A stretch of DNA of 64,000 nucleotides from Pseudomonas extremaustralis (GTDB taxonomy: Bacteria > Pseudomonadota > Gammaproteobacteria > Pseudomonadales > Pseudomonadaceae), in contig NZ_LT629689.1 in the NCBI RefSeq assembly GCF_900102035.1, positions 4,835,001 to 4,899,000 of the forward strand, read 5' to 3'. The notes under the pieces were generated by a model that did no database searches, was not told where the DNA came from, and saw nothing but the letters and a program-made list of their open reading frames with translations. Positions 54,292-63,582 of this stretch are shown piece after piece; within the stretch, counting starts at the first letter, position 1; every line of letters starts with the position of its first letter. Made by a program: the position numbers and the translations under genes.

Positions 54292-54495
54292 ATGCTCAAA
54301 GCAGCCATCGCCCTGATGCTGATCGCGACCGTCGCGAGCCTGTTCAGTGGCCTGTTCTTTCTGGTCAAGGACGAGGGCCACTCCAATCGCCTCGTCACCG
54401 CCTTGACCGTACGCGTCGTGCTGGCGGTGATCACCGTGGCGTTGATCGCCTGGGGCTTTTTCAGCGGCCAGCTGGTGTCTCAGGCGCCGTGGTAG
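54292..54495 (+). CDS. Twin-transmembrane small protein (DUF2909 type) antisense-oriented within the oxidase cluster
   Basis: A 67-residue protein with two transmembrane helices (LKAAIALMLIATVASLFSGLFFLV and VRVVLAVITVALIAWGFF) separated by a charged loop KDEGHSNRLVTA. CAGGAG is 9 nt before the ATG, and a possible -10 TATACT lies at 54232-54237. It is the only plus-strand gene inside the minus-strand oxidase cluster and its stop is 6 nt from that of coxC. Function unknown. Confidence 0.85.
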   Translation: MLKAAIALMLIATVASLFSGLFFLVKDEGHSNRLVTALTVRVVLAVITVALIAWGFFSGQLVSQAPW

Positions 54496-54501
54496 GGCGC
54501 C

Positions 54502-55389
54502 TCACAGTACATACACAAAGAAAAACAGCCCGATCCACACCACATCCACAAAGTGCCAATACCAACTGGCCGCTTCGAAGCCGAATTGATGCTCGGCATT
54601 GAAATGCCCGCGCAAGATGCGCATCAGCATCACAAACAAAATGATAGTGCCGATGGTCACGTGGGCACCGTGGAAGCCGGTGAGCATGAAGAACGTCGCG
54701 CCGTACACACCTGAACCGAGCGTCAGGCCCAGCTCCTTATAGGCGTGGATGTATTCCTCGGCCTGGAACCCGAGGAACGCCAGGCCCAGCAGCACGGTGA
54801 TCGCCAGCCAAAGCTTGAGCGCGCCGCGATGGCCTTTGCGCAGGGCATGGTGGGCGATGGTGATGGTCACGCTGGAACTCACCAGCAGAATGGTGTTGAC
54901 CAACGGCAGCCCCCACGGGCTGATGGTGCCTTCCGGCGCGGGGTACAGCTTGGGATCGGGGTTGTTGAGCAACGGCCAGGTGAACTCGAAGTTCGGCCAC
55001 AGCATGTGCGCGATGCCCTTATGGCCTTCGCCACCCAGCCAGGGACCGGACATGTGCCGCACATAAAACAGCGCTCCGAAGAACGCGATAAAGAACATCA
55101 CCTCGGAAAAGATGAACCAGGTCATGCCCCAGCGGAACGAACGGTCCATCTGTGCGCTGTACAACCCGGCACGGCTTTCCTTGATCACCGCGCCGAACCA
55201 GCCGAACAGCATGTAGGCCAACAGCAGCCCTCCGACGAAAAAGATCCACGGCCCGTGGGATTCTGGCCGTGCAGCTTTCAGATCGTTGAACCACACGCCA
55301 AGGCCGTACACGGTGATCAACAGGCCGAACGTGGCAATTATTGGCCACTTGCTTTGCGCTGGTACGTAGTACGTATCATGAGTCGACAT
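54502..55389 (-). CDS. coxC: Cytochrome c oxidase subunit III
   Basis: A 295-residue seven-helix subunit. Conserved Glu in the GFQAEEYIHA segment, FFMLTGFHGAHVTIGTIIL and ASWYWHFVDVVWIGLFFFVYVL at the C-terminus. ATG 55389 follows AGGAGAG; a start 9 codons earlier is rejected. Downstream of ctaG in the operon. Confidence 0.95.
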   Translation of the reverse strand: MSTHDTYYVPAQSKWPIIATFGLLITVYGLGVWFNDLKAARPESHGPWIFFVGGLLLAYMLFGWFGAVIKESRAGLYSAQMDRSFRWGMTWFIFSEVMFFIAFFGALFYVRHMSGPWLGGEGHKGIAHMLWPNFEFTWPLLNNPDPKLYPAPEGTISPWGLPLVNTILLVSSSVTITIAHHALRKGHRGALKLWLAITVLLGLAFLGFQAEEYIHAYKELGLTLGSGVYGATFFMLTGFHGAHVTIGTIILFVMLMRILRGHFNAEHQFGFEAASWYWHFVDVVWIGLFFFVYVL

Positions 55390-55423
55390 GTATTCGCTCT
55401 CCTGATTGAGCCCCAAACAGTAG

Positions 55424-55975
55424 CTAGCCGCCGCTGTGGACAGCCACGGGCGGTTGGCGCGCTGTGATATCGAACAGCGTGTATGCCAGGGTCAGATGCT
55501 TCACATCCTTGGGCATGTCGCGGTCGACGATGAAGCGCACCGGCATTTCGATGCGCTCGCCTGGCTGTAGCACTTGCTGGGTGAAGCAAAAACACTCGGT
55601 CTTGTGGAAATACATCGCCGCTTCCGCCGGGGAAATGCTCGGGATCGCCTGGGCGGTCATCGGCTTGTCGGTGGGGTTGTAGGCCACGAACAGCATCTCG
55701 TTGACCGCCCCCGGGTTGACCACGAGTTCATCGGCCTTGGAATGAAACTCCCAGACCATGTCGATGGCATTGGTGGACAGGAACTGCACCCGCACCTGGC
55801 GCGACGGATCGACGATCTGCTCGCCCTCATACTGCCCGGCCGTCTTGCCGTTGATACCGAACGCCTTGCACATCACGTCGTAGATCGGCACCAGGGCAAA
55901 ACCAAAGGCGAACATCGCCAGCACCAGGATCAGCAGGCGGGTGACCAGACGCTTGAGCGGCACGGAGTCAGCCAT
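55424..55975 (-). CDS. ctaG: CtaG/Cox11 copper chaperone for CuB
   Basis: A 183-residue protein with an N-terminal transmembrane helix (about 14-34) and a periplasmic Ig-like domain. Copper motif CFCF in HKTECFCFTQQVLQPGE, plus a third Cys (VMCKAFG) near the helix. It delivers copper to the CuB site of subunit I. GGAGGGGGTGTC precedes ATG 55975; the longer in-frame start at 56005 is rejected. Confidence 0.94.
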   Translation of the reverse strand: MADSVPLKRLVTRLLILVLAMFAFGFALVPIYDVMCKAFGINGKTAGQYEGEQIVDPSRQVRVQFLSTNAIDMVWEFHSKADELVVNPGAVNEMLFVAYNPTDKPMTAQAIPSISPAEAAMYFHKTECFCFTQQVLQPGERIEMPVRFIVDRDMPKDVKHLTLAYTLFDITARQPPVAVHSGG

Positions 55976-56011
55976 GACACCCCCTCCCGCCGGAGATGCG
56001 TGCAAACCGGT

Positions 56012-57601
56012 TCATTTGACCTCCGGCGGCGTGGTGAAGGTGTGGTACGGCGCGGGCGAGGGGATGCTCCACTCCAGGCCTTCGGCGCCATCCCATGGCT
56101 TGGCCGGCGCCGGCGGGCCGCCGCGGATGCACTTGATGACGATGAACAGGAAGAAGATCTGCGTGGCACCAAACATAAACGCGCCGATGGACGAGACCAT
56201 GTTGAAGTCGGCGAACTGCAGGTTGTAGTCCGGCACCCGGCGCGGCATGCCGGCCAGGCCGACGAAGTGCATCGGGAAGAACGCCAGGTTCATGCCCACG
56301 AAGGACAGCCAGAAATGCAGCTTGCCCAGGGTTTCGTCGTACATGTGGCCGGTCCATTTCGGCAGCCAGTAATAGGCCGAAGCGAAGATGCCGAAAATCG
56401 CGCCGGGTACCAGTACGTAATGGAAGTGCGCCACCACGAAATAGGTGTCGTGGTACTGGAAGTCCGCCGGGGCAATCGCCAGCATCAGCCCGGAAAAGCC
56501 GCCGATGGTGAACAGGATCACGAAGGCCACCGCAAACAACATCGGCGTCTCGAAGGTCAGCGAGCCCTGCCACATGGTGCTGACCCAGTTGAACACCTTG
56601 ACCCCGGTGGGCACCGCGATCAGCAGCGTGGCGTACATGAAGAACAGCTCGCCCACCAGCGGAATGCCGACCACGAACATGTGGTGCGCCCACACGATGA
56701 ACGACAGGAACGCAATGCTCGCAGTGGCATAGACCATCGAGGTGTAGCCGAACAATGGCTTGCGCGAGAAGGTCGGGATGATCGAGCTGACGGCACCGAA
56801 CGCCGGCAGGATCATGATGTACACCTCGGGGTGGCCGAAGAACCAGAACACATGCTGGAACAACACCGGGTCACCACCGCCGGCCGCACTGAAGAAGCTG
56901 GTACCGAAGTGGATATCCATCAGCATCATGGTCACGCAACCGGCCAGCACCGGCATCACCGCGATCAGCAGGAACGCGGTGATCAGCCAGGTCCAGACGA
57001 ACAGCGGCATTTTCATCAGGGTCATGCCAGGGGCACGCAGGTTGAGGATGGTGGCGACCACGTTGATCGCGCCCATGATCGAACTGATGCCCATCAGGTG
57101 GATGGCAAAGATGAAGAACGTCACGCTTTCCGGCGCGTAGGTGGTGGAGAGCGGGGCGTAGAAGGTCCAGCCGAAATTCGGCCCGCCGCCGGGGGTGAAC
57201 AGGGTCGAAACCAGCAGCAGGAACGCCGCCGGCAACAGCCAGAAGCTGAAGTTGTTCATGCGCGGCAAGGCCATGTCCGGCGCGCCGATCATCAGCGGGA
57301 TCATCCAGTTGGCCAGGCCGACGAACGCCGGCATGACCGCGCCGAACACCATGATCAGGCCGTGCATGGTGGTCATCTGATTGAAGAACGCCGGCTCCAC
57401 GATCTGCAGGCCGGGCTGGAACAGTTCGGCACGGATCACCATGGCGAACGAGCCGCCGAGCAGGAACATGGTGAAGGCGAACCACAGGTACATCGTGCCG
57501 ATGTCCTTGTGGTTGGTGGTCAGCACCCAGCGCATCAAACCCTTGGCGGGGCCGTGGGCATGGTCACCTGCGTGACCATGGTCATCGATCACAGCGCTCA
57601 T
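56012..57601 (-). CDS. ctaD: Cytochrome c oxidase subunit I
   Basis: A 529-residue catalytic subunit of the aa3 oxidase with 12 transmembrane helices. Haem and CuB ligands appear in MTTMHGLIMVFG, WFFGHPEVYIMILP (His-Tyr cross-link), IVWAHHMFVVG and YFVVAHFHYVLVPG. The K-pathway and D-pathway segments are present (NWMIPLMIGAPDMALPRMNN). Also called coxA. Follows coxB. Confidence 0.97.
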   Translation of the reverse strand: MSAVIDDHGHAGDHAHGPAKGLMRWVLTTNHKDIGTMYLWFAFTMFLLGGSFAMVIRAELFQPGLQIVEPAFFNQMTTMHGLIMVFGAVMPAFVGLANWMIPLMIGAPDMALPRMNNFSFWLLPAAFLLLVSTLFTPGGGPNFGWTFYAPLSTTYAPESVTFFIFAIHLMGISSIMGAINVVATILNLRAPGMTLMKMPLFVWTWLITAFLLIAVMPVLAGCVTMMLMDIHFGTSFFSAAGGGDPVLFQHVFWFFGHPEVYIMILPAFGAVSSIIPTFSRKPLFGYTSMVYATASIAFLSFIVWAHHMFVVGIPLVGELFFMYATLLIAVPTGVKVFNWVSTMWQGSLTFETPMLFAVAFVILFTIGGFSGLMLAIAPADFQYHDTYFVVAHFHYVLVPGAIFGIFASAYYWLPKWTGHMYDETLGKLHFWLSFVGMNLAFFPMHFVGLAGMPRRVPDYNLQFADFNMVSSIGAFMFGATQIFFLFIVIKCIRGGPPAPAKPWDGAEGLEWSIPSPAPYHTFTTPPEVK

Positions 57602-57659
57602 GGCCGTTCTCCTGCAAGCGAGTGGGCGGGGCGGTTCGGGGCACAGCCAATGAAATACG

Positions 57660-58787
57660 TCATTTGCTTTCCGCCTGCTTGATGGCCAACACGTCTTTCG
57701 GCGTGACCATGTCGCCTTTGTTATTGCCCCAAGCGTTGCGCTCGTAGGTCACCACGGCGGCGATATCCACTTCCGAGAGCTGCTTGCCGAAGGCCGCCAT
57801 GGCAGTGCCGGGCTTGCCGAAGTAAACGCGGTGCAGGTGGTCTTCCTTGGGCCCGGTGGCGATCGGCGAGCCCTTGAGCGCCGGGAACATCGGCGGCAGG
57901 CCCTGGCCTTCGGCCTGGTGACAGGCCACGCAGGTGGTGTGGTAGACCTTGTCGCCACGGGCCACCAGCTCATCCAGCGTCCATTCCTTCGAGGTCAGTT
58001 CCTTGAGCTTGGCGGCCTCTTGCTTACGCTCGCCGAGCCAGGTGTCGTAGTCCGCCTTGGACTTGACCTCGACCACGATGGGCATGAAGCCGTGGTCTTT
58101 GCCGCACAGTTCGGCGCACTGACCACGGTAGATCCCGGGCTTCTCGATCCGGGCCCAGGCCTCGTTGACGAAGCCGGGGATCGCGTCGCGCTTGACCGCA
58201 AAGGCCGGCACCCACCAGGAGTGGATCACGTCGGCGGCGGTCACCAGGAAACGCACCTTGGCCCCCACCGGCAGCACCAGCGGCTGGTCGACTTCCAGCA
58301 GGTAATGCTCGCCCTTGGCGGCCTGGTTGTGGATCTGCTCGGCGGGCGTGGCCAGGTTGCTGAAGAACTCCACGTCCTGGCCCAGGTATTTGTAATGCCA
58401 CTTCCACTGGTAGCCAGTGATCTGGATATCGACATCCGACTCACTGCTGTCGTAGATGTTGATCAGCGTCCTGGTCGCCGGAATAGCCATCGCGATCAGG
58501 ATCAGCAAGGGCACCACGGTCCAGAGGATTTCCACGGTGGTGCTTTCGTGGAATTTGGCCGCCACCTGGCCCGTGGAACGGCGGTGAACGATCATCGACC
58601 AGAACATCGCGCCAAACACGACGATGCCGATCACCACACAGATCCAGAAAATGGTCATGTGCAGGTCAAACACAGCGTGGCTGACTTCAGTCGCCCCCGG
58701 CGCCATATTCGTTGTCCAGGCGGCGTGCGCCTGGCCGAATACTGACCACAACAGGAGGCCCATCCAAACATGTGGATGTCGCGTCAT
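57660..58787 (-). CDS. coxB: Cytochrome c oxidase subunit II with fused cytochrome c domain
   Basis: A 375-residue subunit (caa3 type). Signal peptide (about 1-22), two transmembrane helices (about 45-65 and 88-105), CuA site with His189, Cys224, Glu226, Cys228, His232 and Met235 (GQCAELCGKDHGFMP), and a C-terminal cytochrome c domain with CVACH (Cys286-His290). First gene of the oxidase operon. Confidence 0.96.
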   Translation of the reverse strand: MTRHPHVWMGLLLWSVFGQAHAAWTTNMAPGATEVSHAVFDLHMTIFWICVVIGIVVFGAMFWSMIVHRRSTGQVAAKFHESTTVEILWTVVPLLILIAMAIPATRTLINIYDSSESDVDIQITGYQWKWHYKYLGQDVEFFSNLATPAEQIHNQAAKGEHYLLEVDQPLVLPVGAKVRFLVTAADVIHSWWVPAFAVKRDAIPGFVNEAWARIEKPGIYRGQCAELCGKDHGFMPIVVEVKSKADYDTWLGERKQEAAKLKELTSKEWTLDELVARGDKVYHTTCVACHQAEGQGLPPMFPALKGSPIATGPKEDHLHRVYFGKPGTAMAAFGKQLSEVDIAAVVTYERNAWGNNKGDMVTPKDVLAIKQAESK

Positions 58788-59154
58788 TGCGGGTTCCCCT
58801 TATCGTTCTTGTTATCCCGCCGGTTTGCACCTGCGTCGAAGGGAGCGGCTTCCATACTGCTTACAACCGCTTAGCCTCACCTGCTTATGCAGTCTGGCGT
58901 CATCAGCGAATCGCGTACAAAACCGAGTATAGACAGCACCTGCCACCCCGCAATGTGCAGGGGCAAATGAGCTGAAACAGACGGACGGAGCCCATAAAAC
59001 CGGGAGCGGAATCGTTTATCCGACGAACGATGGCATTTCGATATAACACCGGCGCATAACCATGAAATAATTATGACAAATGCGTCTTAGGCGCTTGTGT
59101 AAACGAACTACCTTGTCCTTTCCCTTTTCCTACGCCTGCTTCACTGGAGCTTTC
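58788..59154. other. Divergent intergenic region upstream of coxB
   Basis: This 367-bp gap must hold the coxB promoter and that of the plus-strand gene at 59155. Its right end (59040-59100) is AT-rich, with CATGAAATAATTATG (59059-59073) as a near-palindrome. No regulator box was identified with confidence. Confidence 0.35.
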
Positions 59155-59802
59155 ATGAACACCGCCGCGTTGCGCGAGCAGATTTCCCGTGCCCATCAAC
59201 ACGAAACCAGTACCGGCCAGCTTACCCGCAAGCTGGAAGTCCAGTTACCGCACCTTCATCCGGCCATCTCCCTGCCCGATGTGGACGCCAAAGGCGTGAT
59301 GACACGTTTCGTCAGCGCGTACATTGCCCAGGTTCCGGACTTGCTGGACGCTGCGAACGATGTGGCCCGGGAAGCCGGTATCGAAAGCCAGATCAAGCCC
59401 GTGCTGAAGATCGCCGAGCATTTCTTCCTGCAACCGCCCGCGATTCTCGCTGGCCATGAAGGGCTCGACAGCCTGCTGGACGAGGCCTACCTGGCCCATC
59501 GTCTGGTGGAGGAAGTGAACGATTTGTATATCAAACACTTTGGCCAGCCGTTGATTCCGGCGGATACCACGGTAGCCAACCTGATTGCCCATCAACTGAT
59601 CGGCGAAGCATTCGCCAACCAGCTGGATGAAGCGGTGCATCACGCAGTGGATGAAATGCTCAACGAAGACAGCTTTGCGCTGGAGTCGGTCGAAGCCTAC
59701 CGCGAACAGCTGAAAAGCCCGGACACCGAAGCGGCGTGGAAACGCTGGCCCTGCCTGTCGCGACAGTTGGGCGTTGAATTGGCGCTGGATCAGCCGGCTT
59801 AA
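59155..59802 (+). CDS. Conserved unknown protein beside the oxidase cluster
   Basis: A 215-residue, mostly helical, soluble protein starting MNTAALREQISRAHQHETST; no signal peptide, transmembrane segment or known motif. Conserved-looking segments are IKPVLKIAEHFFLQPP and LLDEAYLAHRLVEEVNDLYI. ATG 59155 follows TGGAG. It is divergent from coxB and convergent with the SulP transporter. I do not recognise its function. Confidence 0.8.
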   Translation: MNTAALREQISRAHQHETSTGQLTRKLEVQLPHLHPAISLPDVDAKGVMTRFVSAYIAQVPDLLDAANDVAREAGIESQIKPVLKIAEHFFLQPPAILAGHEGLDSLLDEAYLAHRLVEEVNDLYIKHFGQPLIPADTTVANLIAHQLIGEAFANQLDEAVHHAVDEMLNEDSFALESVEAYREQLKSPDTEAAWKRWPCLSRQLGVELALDQPA

Positions 59803-59811
59803 CCCTCCCTT

Positions 59812-59909
59812 GCAGGAGCGAACTCGCTCTCGAAAAACCTCAACGATGACGCGGGGATTCTGAATCTGCGCGCCATCCTTGGATTCTTCGCGAGCAAGCT
59901 CGCGCCTAC
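59812..59909. repeat. REPIN (type A) at a convergent gene junction
   Basis: GCAGGAGCGAACTCGCTCTC at 59812 and the inverted TTCGCGAGCAAGCTCGCGCC ending at 59909, enclosing about 45 bp; same type as the repeat at 14502. Confidence 0.75.
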
Positions 59910-59925
59910 AACGGGTCAGCGGTGG

Positions 59926-61467
59926 TCAGACGGCCGCTGAGCCAAGCCCCGTCGTCGTGCGCACCCGGCCTTCCAACCGGCGCTTCAACCCACGCGCCTC
60001 GATCATCAGCTTCGAGCCCTTGGCCGCATTGGCCCGCCCCCATTCCTCCAGTAACTCCAGGCACGAATGGTCGATATAGCTCAGGTTACTCAACGGCACA
60101 TGCACCGTGGTTCCCGCAGGCACCGTCGACAGTACCTGGGTCAGCGCCGGCACTTTCAAAAAGGTCGCCGCACCGGTCAGGCGCAACTCCATTTCACCGT
60201 CTTGAGGCAGATCGATCAGGCTGACTTTCAGCCGTGAAGCCTTGAACGCCAGGTTCACCAGCGTCAGGCCAAACCCCACCAGCACGCCGGTCAGCAGGTC
60301 GGTCAAAATGATCGCCAGCGCCGTGGCCGCATAGGTAAACATCGGCATCCGACCGTAGCGTCCCAATGCTTTGAACGCCTTGATGTCGACCAACTTGATC
60401 CCGGTATACACCAGCACGCCCGCCAGGCTCGCCACCGGTATGCTTTGCAGCACGCTCGACAGCAACAGCACGAACCCCAACAGCCATAGGCCGTGGAACA
60501 TCGCCGACAAGCGCGTGGTTGCGCCGGCCTGGACGTTGGCCGAACTGCGCACGATCACACCGGTCATCGGCAGTGCACCGATCAGACCGCAGAGCATGTT
60601 GCCTACACCCTGGGCGGACAACTCCTTGTCGAAGTCGGAGCGCTGACCGCTGTGCATGCGGTCGACTGCCGCCGCCGAGAGCAGGGTTTCGGCGCTGGCG
60701 ATAAACGCCACGGCGAAGGCGGCGATCAACAGTTGCGGATCGGCCAGGTTCAGCAGGTCACCAGGACGCAGCCAATCAATGGCGTCGGCAAGGTTTTCCG
60801 GAACCTCCACGCGCTTGACCTGCAGCGCCAGCATCAGGCTGGCCACCGTTGCCAGCCCCACGCCCAACAAGGCGCCCGGCACGAACCGCAGCGGTTGTGG
60901 GCGGAATTTATCCCACAAGTACATCACCAGCATCGTCGACAAACCGAGCAACCCGGCCTGCCAACCCAGGCCACCGCCCAGGGTCGGAACCGCCTCGGCC
61001 AACGCGGCTGGGAAACCCGCGAGGTTATCCAACCCGGAGGGCTTGGGCGCGCCGTCGAGCATCACATGGATCTGCGACAACACAATCAATACGCCGATCC
61101 CCGCCAGCATGCCGTACACCACCGCAGGCGCCGTGACGCGGAACCAGCACCCCAGGCGCAGACGCCCGGCCATCAGTTGCAGGAAACCCGCCAGCAAGAG
61201 GATCGGCCCGAGCATCAGCATGCCGTGTTGGCGCACCAGCTCGAATACCAACACCGCCAAACCCGCCGCCGGGCCGCTGACCTGCAACGGCGACCCCGCC
61301 ATCCAGCCCACCACCAGGCCACCGATAATGCCGGTGATCAGGCCTTTGGCCGGCGGCATGCCGGACGCGATCGCAATCCCCATGCACAAGGGCAGGGCGA
61401 CCAGAAACACCACCACGGAGGCCAGCAGCTCCCGTGGCAGAACAGCTTTCAATTGAGCAGCACGCAT
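59926..61467 (-). CDS. SulP-family anion transporter (possible bicarbonate transporter)
   Basis: A 513-residue membrane protein. The transmembrane part (about 10-400) has the SulP segments VALPLCMGIAIASGMPPAKGLITGIIGG and LSAQGVGNMLCGLIGALPMTGVIVRSSANVQAGATTR. The C-terminal STAS domain (about 425-513, LTGAATFLKVPAL and VPLSNLSYIDHSCLELLEEW) regulates transport. ATG 61467 is preceded by GGGAGAG. The gene for a beta-carbonic anhydrase is directly upstream, so bicarbonate is a more likely substrate than sulfate, by inference from linkage. Confidence 0.88.
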   Translation of the reverse strand: MRAAQLKAVLPRELLASVVVFLVALPLCMGIAIASGMPPAKGLITGIIGGLVVGWMAGSPLQVSGPAAGLAVLVFELVRQHGMLMLGPILLLAGFLQLMAGRLRLGCWFRVTAPAVVYGMLAGIGVLIVLSQIHVMLDGAPKPSGLDNLAGFPAALAEAVPTLGGGLGWQAGLLGLSTMLVMYLWDKFRPQPLRFVPGALLGVGLATVASLMLALQVKRVEVPENLADAIDWLRPGDLLNLADPQLLIAAFAVAFIASAETLLSAAAVDRMHSGQRSDFDKELSAQGVGNMLCGLIGALPMTGVIVRSSANVQAGATTRLSAMFHGLWLLGFVLLLSSVLQSIPVASLAGVLVYTGIKLVDIKAFKALGRYGRMPMFTYAATALAIILTDLLTGVLVGFGLTLVNLAFKASRLKVSLIDLPQDGEMELRLTGAATFLKVPALTQVLSTVPAGTTVHVPLSNLSYIDHSCLELLEEWGRANAAKGSKLMIEARGLKRRLEGRVRTTTGLGSAAV

Positions 61468-61552
61468 GATGACTCTCCCAAGGCATTCGCCGGGCGCGGC
61501 AAAGCCTGGCTGCATCCATGGCAGCCACCGCTTTACCCGGCAGGGAAGTGTG

Positions 61553-62284
61553 TTAGAAGCGCGCTTTAGGCGTCGCGCAAGGGATCGGCTCGGTGCCGTT
61601 CAGCGGTCGGAACGCCGCCTTATCCGCATCGTAGGCGCGGATTTCACTGGTCTCGATGTCGTAGATCCAGCCATGGATATACAAATGACCATTGGCCATG
61701 CGCGAGGCCACGGAAGGGTGGGTGCGCAAATGCTGCAACTGGGCGATGACGTTTTCTTCGGTCAGCATCTTCATGCTCTCGCCTTCATTGGCGCAGTCGC
61801 AGTTGTCGTGAACCATGGTCTTGGCGACTTCGGCGTGACGCAGCCAGGCCTTGACCGTCGGCATTTTCTCCAGGCTCTCGGGGTTGAGCACCGCGCGCAT
61901 CGCGCCGCAGTCGGAGTGCCCGCACACAATGATGTGCTGCACGCCCAGGGCCAGGACCGCGTATTCGATGGCCGTGGAAACGCCGCCGTTCATCTGACCG
62001 TAGGGCGGTACCACGTTGCCGACGTTACGGGTCACGAACAGGTCGCCAGGGGCGCTCTGGGTAATCAGCTCGGGCACGATGCGCGAGTCGGCGCAGGTAA
62101 TGAACATCGCCCGTGGGTTCTGGGCCGTGGCGAGTTTCTTGAAGAGTTCTTCCTGCTGCGGGAAGACGTCGTGATGAAAATGCAAAAAGCCGTCAACGAT
62201 ATGCTTTAGCGCTGCATCGGCGGATTCCGCCACTTGAGCGGCAGAAGCCGACGCAGCCAACGGCTGTTTATCCTTGTCACTCAT
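61553..62284 (-). CDS. Beta-class carbonic anhydrase
   Basis: A 243-residue zinc enzyme interconverting CO2 and bicarbonate. Zinc ligands Cys64, His123 and Cys126, with the Asp66-Arg68 dyad, in MFITCADSRIVPE and IIVCGHSDCGAMRAVL. Cytoplasmic, no signal peptide. Usually called psCA1 or cynT-like in Pseudomonas. Upstream of the SulP gene on the same strand (85-nt gap). ATG 62284 follows GAGGATGAATC. Confidence 0.94.
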   Translation of the reverse strand: MSDKDKQPLAASASAAQVAESADAALKHIVDGFLHFHHDVFPQQEELFKKLATAQNPRAMFITCADSRIVPELITQSAPGDLFVTRNVGNVVPPYGQMNGGVSTAIEYAVLALGVQHIIVCGHSDCGAMRAVLNPESLEKMPTVKAWLRHAEVAKTMVHDNCDCANEGESMKMLTEENVIAQLQHLRTHPSVASRMANGHLYIHGWIYDIETSEIRAYDADKAAFRPLNGTEPIPCATPKARF

Positions 62285-62510
62285 GATTCATCCTCTTGAT
62301 TAATGCAGGGGAGTTTTCAGGTCAGTTCGACGTCAGGCCAATGGATTAGTTTTAAATGCCACCAACCAGGCTGCCGACTCATCAGTCACTCGCTGAACAA
62401 GGTAACCGTCGAAACTTAACTCAAACTGAACAAACCGCTCTAGATCGCGGGTTTCAGTGATATCAAAACGCGACCATTCCTACAGGAACGGTGCATTCTT
62501 GCCTGTCAGT

Positions 62511-63569
62511 CTACAACAATGCCATCTGCCTGCCCGGTGGGCAGAACGCCGTGCAATCCAGGTTGAACCCTTCCCGTCGATCGAGCCCCAGGCGTTTGAG
62601 CGCCTTGCTGAAACGCTGGGCCAACAAATCGGCGAACGGCCCCTCGCCCCGCATGCGCACGCCGAACCGGCTGTCGTACACCTCGCCACCGCGCACCTGG
62701 CGCACCAGACTCATCACATGGGCCGCGCGCTGCGGGTAATGCGCCGCCAGCCACTCCTCGAACAACGGCGCCACTTCCAGGGGCAGACGCAACATCATGT
62801 ACGCCGCGCTCTGCGCACCGGCGGCGTGGGCTTCGGTGAGCAGGCTCTCCAGTTCGCTGTCGTTGATCATCGGAATCATCGGCGAACACAACACGCCCAC
62901 CGGAATACCTGCCTCGCGCATCACCCGAATCGCCCGCAAGCGCGCCTTGGGCGCCGCCGTGCGCGGTTCCAGGATGCGCTTGAGCTCATCGTCCAGGCTG
63001 GTGAGGCTGATCATCACCGCCACCAGGCGTTGGCGCGCCAGTGCGGTCAGCAGGTCCAGATCACGCAGGATCAACGCCCCTTTGGTGATGATGGTCACCG
63101 GGTGCCGGTAGCGCAGCAGCACTTCCAGGGTTTGCCGGGTGATCCTGTACTCACGCTCGATGGGTTGATACGGGTCGGTATTGGAACCCAGGTTGATCGG
63201 CGCACACACATAGCCCGGCTTCGACAATTGCTGCTCCAGCACCGTGGCGGCGTTGGTCTTGGCGATCAACCTGGTTTCGAAATCCAGCCCCGGCGACAGG
63301 TCCCAATAGGCATGGCTGGGCCGCGCATAGCAGTAGATGCAGCCATGCTCGCAGCCACGATACGGATTGATCGAGCGATCGAACGGCAGATCCGGCGAGT
63401 TGTTGCGGGTGATGATGGTCTTGGCCGTCTCGATGCGCACTTCGGTGCCCTGGGTCGGCGGCACTTCCTGGTACCAGCCGTCGTCCTCGACCACGCTGAC
63501 CGTGGGCGCAAAGCGGTTGTGCAGGTTGGTGGCCGTGCCCCGACCACGGGGCGGCAGCGGAGTAGACAT
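62511..63569 (-). CDS. PA0069-family radical SAM protein, SOS-linked
   Basis: A 352-residue radical SAM enzyme. The iron-sulfur motif is CEHGCIYCYARP (Cys73, Cys77, Cys80), with INPYRGCEHGC as in the spore-photoproduct-lyase-like subgroup; INLGSNTDPYQPIEREYRITR and TIITKGALILRDLDLL follow. A LexA box lies 14 bp upstream of the start, and PA0069 is a known LexA-regulon member in P. aeruginosa, so DNA repair is a reasonable guess. Substrate unknown. Confidence 0.88.
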   Translation of the reverse strand: MSTPLPPRGRGTATNLHNRFAPTVSVVEDDGWYQEVPPTQGTEVRIETAKTIITRNNSPDLPFDRSINPYRGCEHGCIYCYARPSHAYWDLSPGLDFETRLIAKTNAATVLEQQLSKPGYVCAPINLGSNTDPYQPIEREYRITRQTLEVLLRYRHPVTIITKGALILRDLDLLTALARQRLVAVMISLTSLDDELKRILEPRTAAPKARLRAIRVMREAGIPVGVLCSPMIPMINDSELESLLTEAHAAGAQSAAYMMLRLPLEVAPLFEEWLAAHYPQRAAHVMSLVRQVRGGEVYDSRFGVRMRGEGPFADLLAQRFSKALKRLGLDRREGFNLDCTAFCPPGRQMALL

Positions 63570-63582
63570 GAAAACGCCTCGG

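Noticed and set aside
55574..57682. Long plus-strand frame opposite ctaG and ctaD
   Set aside because: Antisense of oxidase genes; His/Glu/Arg/Gln-dominated composition, no ribosome site, no domain.
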